From Thermoflexia bacterium (lineage in GTDB: Bacteria; Chloroflexota; Anaerolineae; B4-G1; SLSP01), in assembly GCA_030605705.1 (NCBI GenBank), contig JAUWHU010000227.1:1-21235 (forward strand): a DNA stretch of 21,235 nt, written 5' to 3'. The notes under the pieces were generated by a model, which saw nothing but the letters and a program-made list of their open reading frames with translations, ran no database searches and had not been told where the DNA came from. Shown piece after piece: positions 7,154-14,974 of this stretch; positions within the stretch are counted from its first letter, which is position 1, and every line of letters begins with the position of its first letter. The position numbers and the translations under genes were made by a program.

Positions 7154-8099
7154 GGGGGATCTCGGCCTCCGGTACCGGCGTGCGTTTCAAGATATCTGTG
7201 ATGATGGCCTCGGCGCTCTGGGCGCGCAGCCGCGCGCCGGGGGCCAGGATAAGACGATGCGCCAACGCGGGGATGATCAGCAATTTGATGTCATCCGGCA
7301 ATACGAAGTCGCGGCCGTGCAGCGCCGCCCGTGCCTGCCCCGCCCGGTAAAGCGTGAGGCTGCCGCGTGGACTGGCGCCTAAGTAGACATCCTCGTGCTC
7401 CCGCGTGCTCCGCGTCAACCGGACGATGTATTCTTTCACGGGCGGGGAGATGTGGACAGACTTGATGGCTTCCTGCGCCGCGAGCAACTCCTCCACGGTG
7501 GCGACCGGTTCCAGGGTCTCGATGGGGTGGCGGAACTGCTGCCGGTCCAGGATTTGCACCTCGTCCCAGGCCCCCGGGTACCCCAGGCTGATCCGAAACA
7601 TGAAGCGATCCAGCTGTGCTTCGGGCAAAGGGAAAACGCCCTCGTACTCGATGGGATTCTGCGTAGCGAGCACCATGAAGGGTTGGGGCAAAGGATGGGT
7701 GATGCAATCCACAGTGACCTGGCGTTCTTCCATCGCCTCCAACAGCGCGGACTGGGTTTTGGGCGTAGCGCGGTTGATCTCATCGGTGAGCAGGATCTGC
7801 GACATCACCGGCCCCGGCTGGTACTCGAACTCCCGGGTGACCGGGTTGAAGATGGAAACGCCCGTCACGTCGCTGGGCAGCATGTCCGGCGTGAACTGGA
7901 TCCGGCCAAAGACACAGCTGACCGAGCGGGCCAGCGAGCGGGCCAGCATCGTCTTGCCCACACCGGGCACATCCTCGATGAGCAGATGCCCCTGGCTGAG
8001 CAGGCCAATGACCACCATCTCCACCGTGGCCCGCTTACCGATGATCACTTTTTCCATGTTGGCGATGATGCGTTCCGCCAACGACTGCACCTGGATCAT
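7149..8099 (-). CDS. MoxR-family AAA+ ATPase
   Basis: 316 residues from ATG at 8097-8099. This start has AGGAGGG 4 nt upstream; an in-frame start 20 codons earlier would add non-conserved sequence. Walker A is DVPGVGKTML (GVGKT at 46-50), Walker B is ILLTDEINRA (DE at 106-107), sensor 1 is LATQNPIEYEG, and QLDRFMF carries the arginine-finger region. The C-terminal lid holds SPRGSLTLYRAGQARAAL and DDIKLLIIPALAHRLIL. MoxR proteins are chaperone-like ATPases that activate or mature partner complexes, often with DUF58/VWA proteins. It is the first gene of the moxR-DUF58-transglutaminase cluster and diverges from secA. Confidence 0.95.
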   Translation of the reverse strand: MIQVQSLAERIIANMEKVIIGKRATVEMVVIGLLSQGHLLIEDVPGVGKTMLARSLARSVSCVFGRIQFTPDMLPSDVTGVSIFNPVTREFEYQPGPVMSQILLTDEINRATPKTQSALLEAMEERQVTVDCITHPLPQPFMVLATQNPIEYEGVFPLPEAQLDRFMFRISLGYPGAWDEVQILDRQQFRHPIETLEPVATVEELLAAQEAIKSVHISPPVKEYIVRLTRSTREHEDVYLGASPRGSLTLYRAGQARAALHGRDFVLPDDIKLLIIPALAHRLILAPGARLRAQSAEAIITDILKRTPVPEAEIPR

Positions 8100-8319
8100 A
8101 ATTCCCTCCTCAAATGGTCGTAAGGGCGATTCTCTGTAATCGCCCAGTACAAATGGCAAATGGTAGATCTATGGAAATCGTAGTGGCGACTTCAGTCGCT
8201 TTGCCTTGAACGTGTCCGCGTACCAGTTTTCCAACTATTATACCGAATTCCTCCAGCGGCGGTTCAGAAACGACCCCACTGAAATATCCGGGCTTGTAGT
8301 AGGCGATTCATCGCCGTGA

Positions 8320-8346
8320 TTCGGGGAACCCTTATGGTTCCCCGAA
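8320..8346. repeat. Perfect 11-bp hairpin in the moxR-secA intergenic region
   Basis: ttcggggaacc (8320-8330) and ggttccccgaa (8336-8346) are exact reverse complements around a 5-nt loop (cttat). It abuts and slightly overlaps the left end of the repeat element at 8345. There is no T-run and no gene ends nearby, so a terminator role is unlikely; a dispersed palindrome or the 5' cap of a larger element fits better. Confidence 0.6.
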
Positions 8347-8493
8347 CCTGGACAAGCCAGAACCAAAAGGGGTCTTTACCGCAGAGAACGCTAAGAACGC
8401 CGAGAAAAACAAAGAAGAAAGTCTCTGCGCTCTCTGTGTCCTCCGTGGTAAAATTCTTGTTTTTTGTGCCAGGACTTGATTGTCAAGTGCCTA
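8345..8493. repeat. Hairpin repeat element, copy 2 (upstream of moxR and secA)
   Basis: It is in the same orientation as 6994-7127. The left end aacctggacaagccagaacc differs at two positions from copy 1, and the right 49 nt (8445-8493) match at 46 positions. The inner tttaccgcagag (8375-8386) faces ctccgtggtaaa (8441-8452), an imperfect inverted pair. No coding potential. The two copies bracket moxR. Confidence 0.7.
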
Positions 8494-8552
8494 AGAAATC
8501 TTTGCGTCTCTGCGTCTTTGCGTTAAGAATGAGACTTTCTACAGGCGAAGTT

Positions 8553-8580
8553 TTGCGTGACCCGCTCCTCGTGATATAAT
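8553..8580 (+). promoter_or_regulatory. Putative sigma-70-type promoter of secA
   Basis: A perfect -10 box TATAAT (8575-8580) lies 16 nt after TTGCGT (8553-8558), which matches the TTGACA consensus at three positions. This leaves a leader of about 70 nt before the secA ATG. The assignment rests on the -10 box and its position. Confidence 0.5.
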
Positions 8581-8656
8581 CACGGTTAGCCCGATCTACA
8601 ACCAGAACTCTTGAGGGTTGCAATTCAAGCCAAACAAACTATCCGGAGAGTAAAGC

Positions 8657-11600
8657 ATGGCAAAAAGTCTGTTCAAGCGGATTTTCGGAGATCCTAATCA
8701 ACGGGAAATCGCCCACCAACAAAAAGTGGTCCAGGAGATTAACGCGCTGGAGTCGCAATTCCAAGAGCTCAGCGCCGAGCAGCTACACGCCAAAACCGCC
8801 GAGTTCCGCGACCGTTTCGCGGCCGGGGAGACGTTGGACGAGCTCCTGACCGAGGCTTTCGCAGCCGTGCGCGAGGCCAGCAAGCGCACCATCGGTCTGC
8901 GCCACTACGACGTGCAGCTCATCGGCGGCATCATCCTGCACCAGGGGAAAGTGGTGGAGATGCGCACCGGTGAGGGCAAAACGCTGGTCGCTACCCTCCC
9001 GCTTTACCTCAACGCACTGGAAAGCCAGGGCACACATCTCGTCACCCCCAACGACTACCTGGCTAAATTTGGCGTCCAGTGGATGGGGCCTGTCTATCAC
9101 GCGCTGGGTATGAGCATCAGCGTGATCCAATCAGGCGGCGGTCTGCCCGACAAAGGTTCATTCCTCTACGATCCAGAGTACACCTCCGACGACGACCGCT
9201 TCCAATACCTGCGCCCCATCACCCGTCAGGCAGCATATCGCGCCGACATCACTTACGGGACAAACAACGAATTCGGTTTCGACTACCTGCGCGACAACAT
9301 GGTCGTGGACCTCACGCAATGCACCCAACGAGCGCAGCACTACGCCATCATTGACGAAGTGGATAGCATCCTCATTGACGAAGCCCGCACGCCGCTCATC
9401 ATCTCCGGAACGGCCGGAACCTCCTCCGAGCTCTACAAACGCTTCGCCGGCATCGTCCCGCGTCTCCATCAAGATACAGATTACGAAGTGGACGTCCGCA
9501 CGCAGATAACGATCCTCACCGACGAGGGAGTCGCCAGGGTCGAGCAAATGATCGGCATCCCCGAAGGCGCGAGCATCTACGACCCGCAACACGCCAACAT
9601 GCTTCCCTACTTAGATAATGCGTTGCGGGCTAAGGAATTCTTCCGCAAGGATACGGAATACGTCATCCGCGATGGAGAGATCATCATCGTGGACCAGTTC
9701 ACGGGACGGATGATGTTCGGACGGCGCTACTCCGAGGGCCTGCACCAGGCCATCGAAGCCAAAGAGCACGTGGATATCCGCCGGGAATCGCTGACCTACG
9801 CCACCATCACCTTCCAGAACTTCTTCCGCATGTACGACAAACTCGGCGGGATGACCGGGACGGCGGCGACCGAAGCGGAAGAGCTGCACAAAATCTACGC
9901 CCTGGAGGTAGTCATCCTGCCCACCAACATCGAGTATCGCGCGAGTTTCGGCAACCTGGTGGAAGAGGATACGCCAGTCTCCACTACCGACATCGCTTTC
10001 GCCGGCGTGTTTAACGCCGCAACGGAAAGCCTGTATACTCTCAGCGACCCGGATAACGTCAAAGTCACGCTCTACGATGGGCCAGACGGCGAGCGCTACT
10101 ACCGGCGACTGGACCTACCCGATCAAATTTACGGAACGGAGCAGGCAAAGTTCAAAGCCGTCATCCAGGAGATCACGGCAGCATACCAGGCCAGCCGGCC
10201 GGTACTGGTCGGGACCACGGCCATCGAAACGTCAGAGCGGCTCTCGAAGTTGCTCAAAGCGCGGAAGATCCCGCACAACATCCTCAATGCCAAATATCAC
10301 GAAAAGGAAGCCGTCTACATCGCCCAGGCCGGGCGGCCCGCGGCCATCACCATCGCCACCAACATGGCCGGGCGCGGGGTGGATATCCTGCTGGGCGGTA
10401 ACGCCGAGGGACTGGCCCGCGACCAGCTGCGCCAGGAAGGTGTGGATCTGACCCAGATCAATTCCGTCGCCTGGGAGACAGCCTTGAAAATGGCCCGCCA
10501 CGGCGAAAATCCTCAGAACCGCTTCCCTGAGCGCTGGACGCAAGTCCTGTGGAAGAAGGTTCAGCAATGCGCTGCCGACCGCCAGCGAATTTACCAGCTG
10601 GGTGGACTGCACGTCATCGGCACAGAGCGCCACGAGGCCCGCCGCATTGACAACCAGCTGCGCGGCCGCGCGGGCCGCCAGGGCGACCCTGGCTCCAGCC
10701 GCTTCTACATCTCTTTAGAAGATGAGATCATGCGCCGCTTCGGCGGCGAGCGGCTGCAGCCCTGGATGGAGCGGGCCGGCCTGGAAGACGCCCCGCTGGA
10801 ATTCAAAATGTTAGCCAAAGCCATCAGCTCCATCCAGGAGCGCGTGGAAGGTTACAACTTCGACATCCGCAAGCACGTCCTCGAATACGACAACGTCGTG
10901 AGCAAACAACGCGAAGTCATCTACGCCGAACGGCGCAAAATCCTCTCCCGCGATGACCTGCAAGAAGACATGTTCACGATGGTAGCGGCTGAGATCCGCA
11001 AGGTAGTCACCGCGCACACCGGCGGGTATCGGGAGGACTGGGACCTCAAGGGGATGCTGGCCGAACTGCGGCACTTCACCCCTGTGCCGCGCCGGCTCAC
11101 CGTCACCGCTCTGGAGAAGCTGGAACCCGAGGAGCTGGTGGAGCAACTCATGGGCTGGGCAGAGCAGACGTATCGAGAGATGAACCAACGATTGGGTGCG
11201 GAGGCCTACCGCAGCCTCCGCCAGGAAGACCTCAACCTGCGACAGATAGCGGAGAGCCACGACGCCTTCTACCGGATCATCACCCGGCGGATTGAGGAAG
11301 CGCTGGACGAGGCCGACCTGAAACCCTGGAGGGATTCTCCGTTGCGTCGCCTCCCCGACGAGCTGGAGACACAGCTCCGGGACATCGTAGTGGCGGCCTA
11401 CCGCCTCTTCCGTGACCGGCAACTGCTGCTACGTACCCTCGATGACCACTGGGTCCGCCACCTCACCAACTTAGATGTGCTGCGAGAGGGCATCGGCCTG
11501 CGGGCTATCGGAAAACAGAATCCGCTGGTCGCCTACCAGAAAGAAGCCTACGACATGTACCTGCTGATGTTGGAATCCGTCCAACAAACCATCGTGCGCT

Positions 11601-11848
11601 CGCTCTTCCTGGTGCCGCAACAGACCCAACGCGCCGCCCGTCGCCCTGGCCCGACCGCGCAACGACGCTCCCTGCGCGCCGTAGGCGGGAGTGCGCAAGC
11701 CGCCCCCCCACCCCAGACACGCCCGCGCCCCGGAACACACAAACTCGGTCGCAACAATCCCTGTTGGTGCGGTAGTGGCAAGAAATACAAGAGCTGTCAT
11801 TGGCGAGCCGACCACCGGGCCGGTATCGTGCGTTACGTAAGTCAGTAG
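8657..11848 (+). CDS. secA: Protein translocase subunit SecA (motor ATPase)
   Basis: 1063 residues, longer than the roughly 900 of E. coli SecA. It is the cytoplasmic motor that drives preproteins through SecYEG. Walker A is MRTGEGKTLVA (GEGKT 105-109), DEVD is at 233-236, LGGMTGTA near 396-403, and GTERHEARRIDNQLRGRAGR at 655-674. The C-terminal NPCWCGSGKKYKSCHW is the zinc-binding SEC-C motif, reached through a Pro/Arg-rich linker. Extra length includes about 50 residues between LPTN (421-424) and IYGTEQAKF (491) and a block near 163-190; comparable insertions are known in SecA of several phyla. ATG follows CCGGAG by about 8-9 nt. All core motifs are intact, so it is probably the housekeeping copy. 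Confidence 0.98.
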   Translation: MAKSLFKRIFGDPNQREIAHQQKVVQEINALESQFQELSAEQLHAKTAEFRDRFAAGETLDELLTEAFAAVREASKRTIGLRHYDVQLIGGIILHQGKVVEMRTGEGKTLVATLPLYLNALESQGTHLVTPNDYLAKFGVQWMGPVYHALGMSISVIQSGGGLPDKGSFLYDPEYTSDDDRFQYLRPITRQAAYRADITYGTNNEFGFDYLRDNMVVDLTQCTQRAQHYAIIDEVDSILIDEARTPLIISGTAGTSSELYKRFAGIVPRLHQDTDYEVDVRTQITILTDEGVARVEQMIGIPEGASIYDPQHANMLPYLDNALRAKEFFRKDTEYVIRDGEIIIVDQFTGRMMFGRRYSEGLHQAIEAKEHVDIRRESLTYATITFQNFFRMYDKLGGMTGTAATEAEELHKIYALEVVILPTNIEYRASFGNLVEEDTPVSTTDIAFAGVFNAATESLYTLSDPDNVKVTLYDGPDGERYYRRLDLPDQIYGTEQAKFKAVIQEITAAYQASRPVLVGTTAIETSERLSKLLKARKIPHNILNAKYHEKEAVYIAQAGRPAAITIATNMAGRGVDILLGGNAEGLARDQLRQEGVDLTQINSVAWETALKMARHGENPQNRFPERWTQVLWKKVQQCAADRQRIYQLGGLHVIGTERHEARRIDNQLRGRAGRQGDPGSSRFYISLEDEIMRRFGGERLQPWMERAGLEDAPLEFKMLAKAISSIQERVEGYNFDIRKHVLEYDNVVSKQREVIYAERRKILSRDDLQEDMFTMVAAEIRKVVTAHTGGYREDWDLKGMLAELRHFTPVPRRLTVTALEKLEPEELVEQLMGWAEQTYREMNQRLGAEAYRSLRQEDLNLRQIAESHDAFYRIITRRIEEALDEADLKPWRDSPLRRLPDELETQLRDIVVAAYRLFRDRQLLLRTLDDHWVRHLTNLDVLREGIGLRAIGKQNPLVAYQKEAYDMYLLMLESVQQTIVRSLFLVPQQTQRAARRPGPTAQRRSLRAVGGSAQAAPPPQTRPRPGTHKLGRNNPCWCGSGKKYKSCHWRADHRAGIVRYVSQ

Positions 11849-11901
11849 CACAAATCAAGAGGAACTTGATGTTACAGCAAAAAATGTGGGGGAGAAAGAG
11901 G

Positions 11902-12273
11902 ATGAACGAGCTAACCTTTCGCGTGTATATCGGTGATATGGATCCGGAGCTGCTGACATTCCTCAAAAGATACGTTGACTCGTTCACCAAAGTGGATCTA
12001 CTCCGCTTTTTCCACAACAACCCCCATACCATTGACACGGTGGAGAATATCGCGCACTACGCCGGCAGAGATCAGGAGACCGTCCAACGAGAATTGACCC
12101 AACTGGCAACGCGGGGGCTGCTGGAAGAGACCCAATTGGGTCAGATGGTGGTCTACGCCCTGGCGGACAACTCGCAGCTCCGCAAGCAATTGGCCGCCTT
12201 CGTCGCAGCCAGCAACGATCCGCAATTCCGCATCCGCTTGATCTACTATCTCGTCAAAGGCGGTCACTTCTGA
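11902..12273 (+). CDS. Small winged-helix-like protein, first gene of the KaiC-like operon
   Basis: 123 residues from ATG at 11902, preceded by GGGGGAGAAAGAGG; in-frame ATGs at 11869 and 11884 have weaker context. After a short N-terminal strand-like part (MNELTFRVYIGDMDPELL), residues from about 27 read VDLLRFFHNNPHTIDTVENI, AHYAGRDQETVQRELTQLAT and RGLLEETQLGQMVVYALAD. That is the helix-turn-helix plus wing pattern of MarR/ArsR-like winged-helix domains: LLRFF.NNP, IA...GR....V.REL..L...GLL. A DNA-binding role is possible, but a protein-interaction role would look the same. It starts about 50 nt after secA and 17 nt before the KaiC-like gene, and may regulate or partner that ATPase. Confidence 0.7.
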   Translation: MNELTFRVYIGDMDPELLTFLKRYVDSFTKVDLLRFFHNNPHTIDTVENIAHYAGRDQETVQRELTQLATRGLLEETQLGQMVVYALADNSQLRKQLAAFVAASNDPQFRIRLIYYLVKGGHF

Positions 12274-12290
12274 GCAGCGAGGAGATAATC

Positions 12291-13070
12291 ATGCCACAAG
12301 TGAGCAAACGGGTACACACCGGCGTTCCTGGGTTGGATGAGATGCTGAACGGGGGACTCCTCCCCTGCACCGCCAACCTGGTCGAAGGAGCTCCCGGCTG
12401 CGGCAAGACTACGCTGGGGATGCAGTTCATCTACCACGGGGCGCTGGAGGGTGAACCCGGTCTTATCCTGACCTTCGAACAATTCCCGCAGCAGTATTAC
12501 CGCGACGCAGCCTCTTTCGGCTGGGACTTCCGCGCGCTGGAGAAGCAAGGGCTGCTGAAGGTGGTCATGAGCAGTCCCGAAGTTGCCCAGGCCGACCTGG
12601 AGCAATTCAATGGAAAGATCACCCGTCTGGTCCACAGGATGCAGGCCAAACGCATCTTAGTCGAAAACATCTCCTACTTTGAGCGCATGAGCAGGGACCC
12701 CATCGAGCTGCGCGCGCTGCTCTACAGCTTCCTCAATGCCCTGAAACGCGAGGGACTGGTGACCCTCCTGACCCGCGAGACATACGTACTCCTGGGTGAC
12801 GAGGCGGCAGAAGACGCCGACCAGACTAACCTGAGCTTTTTGGCGGACTCCTACATCTTGCTGCGTTACGTGGAGATCGAAAGCGCGATCCGGCGCGCGA
12901 TCATCGTGTTGAAGATGCGCGGGAGCGCGCACGACAAACGCATTCGACAGTTCGATATCGGCTCACAAGGCATGGTCGTTCAAGACCCCTTCCGGGGGCG
13001 AGAAGGCATCATGAGCGGCAATCCCCGACAGATGGCTGAATCATTCATCAAAGCCTTCATCCGACGCTGA
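12291..13070 (+). CDS. Single-domain KaiC-like (RecA/RAD55-type) ATPase
   Basis: 259 residues, one KaiC domain where cyanobacterial KaiC has two. It begins KRVHTGVPGLDEMLNGGLL, then Walker A EGAPGCGKTTL (K39, T40). LTFEQFPQQYY (61-70) aligns with the KaiC catalytic-glutamate stretch, with the second Glu replaced by Gln64. RILVENISYF takes the Walker B position with Glu125 instead of Asp. The C-terminal half, LADSYILLRYVEIESAIRRA then IIVLKMRGSAHDKRIRQF, and DPFRGREGIMSG, match the KaiC CII pattern closely. Such proteins bind ATP and often oligomerise as signalling ATPases. GAGGAG precedes the ATG. No kaiA or kaiB is present in the window. Confidence 0.88.
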   Translation: MPQVSKRVHTGVPGLDEMLNGGLLPCTANLVEGAPGCGKTTLGMQFIYHGALEGEPGLILTFEQFPQQYYRDAASFGWDFRALEKQGLLKVVMSSPEVAQADLEQFNGKITRLVHRMQAKRILVENISYFERMSRDPIELRALLYSFLNALKREGLVTLLTRETYVLLGDEAAEDADQTNLSFLADSYILLRYVEIESAIRRAIIVLKMRGSAHDKRIRQFDIGSQGMVVQDPFRGREGIMSGNPRQMAESFIKAFIRR

Positions 13071-13087
13071 GAATTCCGCGTGAAACG

Positions 13088-13423
13088 ATGGATAAAATTA
13101 TGATCGCACGATTCATCCTGGCACTCGTGGCCTGGGTAGGCATCGCGGCTCTCCAGATAGTACTGATGAGGATTGCACGGTTCTTTGAACGCAATTCCGG
13201 TAAGCGCAGCTGGCACCGCATGTATCTCCTGCCCCTCGTCTTGAACGCCACCGGCGCGGGAATCTACCTCCTACACATGCTCAAGGAGCCGGCAGCACTC
13301 CGGGCGTGGCCTGATTTCACCGGCGATCCCCAGGCCAACCTTTGCCTGTTCTTAGGAGGAATCCTCCTGCTCTTACTGGGAGGACACCTGCACGATGAGA
13401 TGATAGGAGGCGGCAGCGCATGA
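13088..13423 (+). CDS. Small three-TM membrane protein, unknown function
   Basis: 111 residues. Hydrophobic segments lie at about 6-28 (ARFILALVAWVGIAALQIVL), 46-65 (YLLPLVLNATGAGIYLLHML) and 84-100 (ANLCLFLGGILLLLLGG). The linker FFERNSGKRSWHR is basic, which suggests it faces the cytoplasm. I recognise no family. It starts 17 nt after the KaiC-like gene, and its TGA overlaps the next ATG (ATGA at 13420-13423), so the two membrane proteins are probably made together. A membrane docking or effector role for the ATPase is inference from operon position only. Confidence 0.7.
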   Translation: MDKIMIARFILALVAWVGIAALQIVLMRIARFFERNSGKRSWHRMYLLPLVLNATGAGIYLLHMLKEPAALRAWPDFTGDPQANLCLFLGGILLLLLGGHLHDEMIGGGSA

Positions 13424-13755
13424 CGACAGCGCAAATCCTCACCTCGCACCTGGGATTGATGGCCCTGGTAGGCACACTGTACCTCTGTCACCTGCTGCAG
13501 ACCTTCAGCCGGCGCATGGGCGATGTGACCAAAATGACCGCCTATCACAATTGGTTTCACGTCGGGAATTCCTTGATCGCGGTAGCTGCCATGAGCTATA
13601 TCGTGCAATCCAGTGCCGCCATGACGGGAGCGCCTGCCCTGGTCTTGACAACTGCATTCGCAGTATTGACTTTCCATTTACCTCTGGCATTGGGGGTCGG
13701 GATTAACTTAGCCACGACTTTAATTTACTGGGGTTGGCTAATGAAGGAACACTAA
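13420..13755 (+). CDS. Small three/four-TM membrane protein, unknown function
   Basis: 111 residues, the same length as its upstream neighbour but without obvious sequence similarity to it. Hydrophobic stretches lie at about 8-27 (SHLGLMALVGTLYLCHLLQT), 48-66, 70-90 and 92-107. The loop KMTAYHNWFHVGN carries two histidines close to a membrane boundary, and His10, His24 and His86 lie in or next to membrane segments. These could be ligands, but no recognised heme motif is present. It overlaps the previous gene by 4 nt and ends 7 nt before the adenosine deaminase ATG, so the operon may extend through that gene. Confidence 0.7.
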   Translation: MTTAQILTSHLGLMALVGTLYLCHLLQTFSRRMGDVTKMTAYHNWFHVGNSLIAVAAMSYIVQSSAAMTGAPALVLTTAFAVLTFHLPLALGVGINLATTLIYWGWLMKEH

Positions 13756-13762
13756 ACAACAC

Positions 13763-14887
13763 ATGAAGCAACAAGTAATGGTAGATTCTCACGTGGGAAA
13801 GAGCACGCGCTTGAAAAAGTCTTTGTGGAATTGGGCGCACGCCCTCCCCAAGATTGACTTACACCGGCACCTGGAGGGTTCGCTGCGCCTGAGCACCCTG
13901 GCAGAGATCGCCACAGAGCACGGCATTGATCTCCCCAGCTACGACATCGAGAAGTTGCGTCCCTACGTCCAGTTCACGGATGAACAGCCTGACTTTCACC
14001 GTTTCCTGGAAAAATTCAAACTTCTGCGACGTTTCTACACCTCTAAGGAGGCCGTGCAGCGCATCGCCAGAGAAGCGGTGCTGGATGCCGCCCACGATAA
14101 CATCCGCTACTTAGAACTGCGCTTCAACCCCATCGCCTTAGCGCGCGTGCAGAACTTCCCTTTAGCGGACGTGGTGGAATGGGAAATCGAAGCCATTGAA
14201 CAGGTCCAGGCAGAGACCGGGACACGTACCTGTCTCATCCTCCAGATCGGGCGGGACGGCTCTGTCGAGTTGGCCGAAGAAATCGTAGATCTGGCCATCG
14301 CTTATCACGGCCCCTTGGTGCGGGGGATTGATCTGGCAGGATATGAGGTCGCGTACCCGGCGGCGCGTTTCAAGAAGCCTTTTACTCGCGCCCAGGCCGC
14401 CGGTCTCCACATCACCGTCCATGCAGGAGAGGCCGACGGGCCAGAAAGTGTGCGCGCAGCGGTGGAAATTCTCGGCGCCCAACGCATCGGCCATGGAATC
14501 CACGCCATCGAAAACTCCGATGTCATCAAATTGCTTTACAAACGGAAAATCACCCTGGAGGTCTGTCCCACGAGCAATTTCCAGACGGGTGCCGTCTCTC
14601 ACCTAACCCTCCATCCCATCCTGGACCTGTTCAGATTGCGGTTGAGGGTCACGATCAACACCGACGATCCCAGCGTGAGCGATACGACGTTGAGCGACGA
14701 GTACGCGATCTCCATCAACGCCGTCGGGTTGCAAAAACGGGATATCTACCACAACCTCCGCAACGCAGTGGAAGCCGCGTTCATCCCTGAAGAGGAACGT
14801 CCGCAGCTCCGGGAACGTTTCCGTCAGGAGCTGGCCGCCTTCCCCGAGGCCCTGATGGAATTCAACCGCGAATTACCTGGCAGGTAA
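13763..14887 (+). CDS. add: Adenosine deaminase
   Basis: 374 residues, close to the family norm of about 330-350 plus an N-terminal extension of about 25. It deaminates (deoxy)adenosine to (deoxy)inosine in purine salvage. The metal site is visible: KIDLHRHLEGS (H34, H36), TVHAGEADGPESV (H220, catalytic E223), RIGHGIHA (H244) and INTDDPSVSDT (D301/D302). The ATG at 13763 is only 7 nt after the upstream membrane-protein stop and has weak Shine-Dalgarno sequence; a second in-frame ATG at 13778 is equally possible, since conservation begins near residue 28. Adenine deaminase or a related amidohydrolase is less likely because HAGEADGPE is standard for adenosine deaminases. Confidence 0.9.
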   Translation: MKQQVMVDSHVGKSTRLKKSLWNWAHALPKIDLHRHLEGSLRLSTLAEIATEHGIDLPSYDIEKLRPYVQFTDEQPDFHRFLEKFKLLRRFYTSKEAVQRIAREAVLDAAHDNIRYLELRFNPIALARVQNFPLADVVEWEIEAIEQVQAETGTRTCLILQIGRDGSVELAEEIVDLAIAYHGPLVRGIDLAGYEVAYPAARFKKPFTRAQAAGLHITVHAGEADGPESVRAAVEILGAQRIGHGIHAIENSDVIKLLYKRKITLEVCPTSNFQTGAVSHLTLHPILDLFRLRLRVTINTDDPSVSDTTLSDEYAISINAVGLQKRDIYHNLRNAVEAAFIPEEERPQLRERFRQELAAFPEALMEFNRELPGR

Positions 14888-14974
14888 CCACAAGGGTTAC
14901 CCCTACTCTGGTGGAGAACACTAGCTCGGGCCGGTCTCATTGGGGCCTTCCGCCCCAAACTTACTGACCGAGCC
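14883..14974. repeat. Hairpin-rich stretch at the 3' end of add
   Basis: ggtaacc (14883-14889) pairs with ggttacc (14895-14901) and overlaps the add stop codon. Then ggccggtctc (14929-14938) faces gaccgagcc (14966-14974), enclosing an inner hairpin ttggggc/gccccaa (14940-14946/14952-14958). No T-run follows, so termination is possible but unproven. The outer ggccggtctc/gaccgagcc pair recurs at 15030-15050 and 16320-16339. Confidence 0.5.

Larger units (their letters stand above)
8100..8656. other. 557-nt divergent intergenic region between moxR and secA
   Basis: No gene was found. It contains a hairpin (gggcgatt 8124-8131 / aatcgccc 8138-8145), two GCAAATG-like units (8150-8163), a short gcgac-ttca-gtcgc hairpin near 8188, a possible minus-strand -10 box for moxR (TATAAT as attata at 8237-8242, without a good -35), an ggcgattcatcgcc palindrome near 8302, an 11-bp hairpin at 8320-8346, the repeat element 8345-8493, an array of tttgcgtct units at 8500-8527, and the putative secA promoter. 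Confidence 0.7.

Noticed and set aside
7098..7382. Frame starting MYQDLIVKCLSLSLSLSLS
   Set aside because: The LS repeats are translation of the hexanucleotide tract, and the remainder runs antisense to moxR.
7395..8139. Two overlapping plus-strand open frames of over 240 codons opposite moxR
   Set aside because: Both lie antisense to the well-supported MoxR ATPase, have no recognisable motifs or ribosome-binding sites, and result from the GC-rich codon pattern.
8320..8346. Hairpin considered as a transcription terminator
   Set aside because: No gene ends nearby and no T-run follows on either strand.
10811..11422. 203-codon minus-strand frame inside secA
   Set aside because: Antisense to conserved SecA sequence and without domain features.
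12291..13070. A circadian KaiC clock gene
   Set aside because: The protein has one KaiC domain, altered catalytic and phosphosite positions, and no kaiA or kaiB in the window; KaiC-like is as far as the sequence goes.
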